In this document: positions 63,106 through 64,000 of the stretch, piece after piece
Position numbering within the stretch: the first letter of the stretch is position 1
Layout: each line of letters opens with the position of its first letter
Assembly: GCA_027405735.1 (NCBI GenBank)
Contig: JAPEHQ010000011.1
Location: 558,001 to 622,000, forward strand
Direction: 5' to 3'
DNA from: Mucor racemosus
Lineage: Eukaryota > Mucoromycota > Mucoromycetes > Mucorales > Mucoraceae
DNA: 64,000 nucleotides
Notes under the pieces: generated by a model
The model's input: only the letters and a program-made list of their open reading frames with translations
Databases searched by the model: none
What the model was told of the DNA's origin: nothing
Made by a program: the position numbers and the translations under genes

Positions 63106-64000
63106 TTATGCCTTACCAGCCTTCTTGGTGGCAGCGGCCTTCTTAGTAGCAGCGGCCTTCTTGGCGGGAGTGGCAGCCTTCTTAGCAGGGGCAGCAGCCT
63201 TCTTCTTGGGAGCCTTAACACCAGCCTTTTCGGTGGTAGTGGCCTTCTTCTTGGGAGCGGCAGCAGCCTTCTTAGCAGGAGCGGCAGCCTTCTTTGCAGG
63301 AGCAGCAGCCTTCTTAGCAGGAGCGGCAGCCTTCTTTGCAGGAGCAGCAGCCTTCTTAGCAGGAGCGGCAGCCTTCTTAGCAGGAGCAGCAGCCTTCTTA
63401 GCAGGAGCGGCAGCCTTCTTAGCAGGAGTAGCCTTAGTGGCGGTAGCAGCCTTCTTGGGAGCAGCAGCCTTCTTGGCAGCAGCCTTCTTGGGAGCGGCGG
63501 GCTTCTTATCAGCTGCCTTCTTTTCAGTCTTTGTCAACTTGACAGTACCAGAAAGACCTAAGATCAATTAATCATTATGAAATTAGTAACAATAAAATAA
63601 ATTGACACTAATCCATTTTGCTTTTTCTTTAAAAATAATGCCTTTAAATATGATATTTACCTTTAGGAAGATTGAATAAGTTCTTGGCTTGACCACGCTT
63701 AATGGCAGCAGCAATTTGAGAATCAAAATGAGAACCGGCAACGACCTTATAGTTGGCTAAAATGTACTTCTTGATGGCAGGTCTGGAAGAACCCTTTCTT
63801 TCCTTTAAGGCAATGATAGCGTCTGCAATGAAGTTTGAGGATAAATACCTTACACCAAAAATAGTATCAAGAAATTTTACTTACTTTGAATCATGGCTTC
63901 ATACTTGATAAATCGAAAATAAAAATATAAAAAAAAGTTATATAATGTCTCTTTCAATTGATCAATGTATTCTTACGGTGGGGTGTTCGGCCTTCTTAGC
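63106..64000 (-). CDS. Linker histone H1 (5' end beyond the window)
   Basis: Exons seen on the minus strand are 64000-63977 (partial), 63903-63885, 63822-63661 and 63557-63106. They join to AKKAEHPT, YEAMIQ, NAIIALKERKGSSRPAIKKY, and ANYKVVAGSHFDSQIAAAIK, the winged-helix H15 globular domain that binds the nucleosome dyad. A Lys/Ala/Pro-rich tail of about 150 residues follows with roughly eight tandem KKAAAPA units (63265-63430). It compacts chromatin and is nuclear. The second visible exon has only 19 nt. The N-terminus lies beyond the right edge, so start and full length are unknown. The tail repeat is nearly regular at DNA level (GCAGGAGCGGCAGCCTTCTT units on the + strand). Confidence 0.92.

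Noticed and set aside
63082..63571. Open frames of about 160 codons on the + strand opposite histone H1
   Set aside because: They are mirror translations of the Lys/Ala repeat tail of H1 and have the low-complexity pattern expected from that.

Overview
The window reads as nuclear DNA of an early-diverging filamentous fungus, most likely Mucoromycota (Mucorales-like). The DNA is very AT-rich. Genes are compact and mostly split by short introns (about 50-100 bp, GT..AG). The gene set mixes general fungal genes (spermidine synthase, ribose-5-phosphate isomerase, ribosomal proteins eL36 and eL28, PAN3, an oxysterol-binding protein) with genes that yeasts have lost or simplified (coilin, an SQ-rich UPF1, a 4EHP-type cap-binding protein, an FLVCR/SLC49-like transporter, a cytoplasmic dynein fragment). 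Species was not determined. Exon boundaries are my own reading of splice sites and protein continuity; nearly all gene models close to a multiple of three.

Layout. 1-8.3 kb holds no convincing intact gene. It contains one copy of a dispersed repeat (called D here), a 238-bp solo LTR (family A), and two copies of a composite repeat (called C) that carries pieces of a dynein intermediate chain gene. 8.3-28 kb is gene-dense: FLVCR-like transporter (+), UPF1 (-), RPL36 (+), a HAD phosphatase (-), a MIT-domain protein (+), SPE3 (+), a small predicted mitochondrial protein (+), RPL28 (-), a two-RRM mitochondrial-type protein (+) and PAN3 (-). 29.5-33.7 kb is a large gene joining DUF6729-like, transposase-like and 3'-5' exonuclease segments. 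35.3-38.5 kb is a membrane-anchored amidohydrolase. 38.5-41.5 kb is repeat-bearing spacer. 41.5-57 kb carries coilin (+), prefoldin 6 (-), a 4EHP-like protein (-), a frameshifted relic (+), an Osh6/7-like lipid transfer protein (-), a zinc alcohol dehydrogenase (+), a TIA1/PUB1-like three-RRM protein (-) and an ERT1/AcuK-like Zn2Cys6-PAS regulator (+). 57-61.6 kb is a nested repeat block: repeat D, two 546-548-bp solo LTRs (family B) in opposite orientation, a second family A solo LTR, a third C copy and a dynein pseudogene. 61.7-64 kb holds RKI1 (+) and a linker histone H1 gene (-) cut by the right edge.

The genes form no evident biosynthetic cluster. A loose theme is RNA metabolism: UPF1 (nonsense-mediated decay), PAN3 (deadenylation), 4EHP-like (translation repression), coilin (nuclear RNP bodies), a TIA1/PUB1-like protein and a mitochondrial RRM protein. 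Neighbouring genes often converge with almost no spacer (8 bp between the coilin and prefoldin-6 stop codons, 36 bp between the RRM gene and PAN3).

The most unusual material is the exonuclease/transposase-like fusion gene, the composite repeat carrying dynein gene fragments with a near-identical tract between two otherwise diverged copies, and the solo LTRs with exact 5-bp target duplications.
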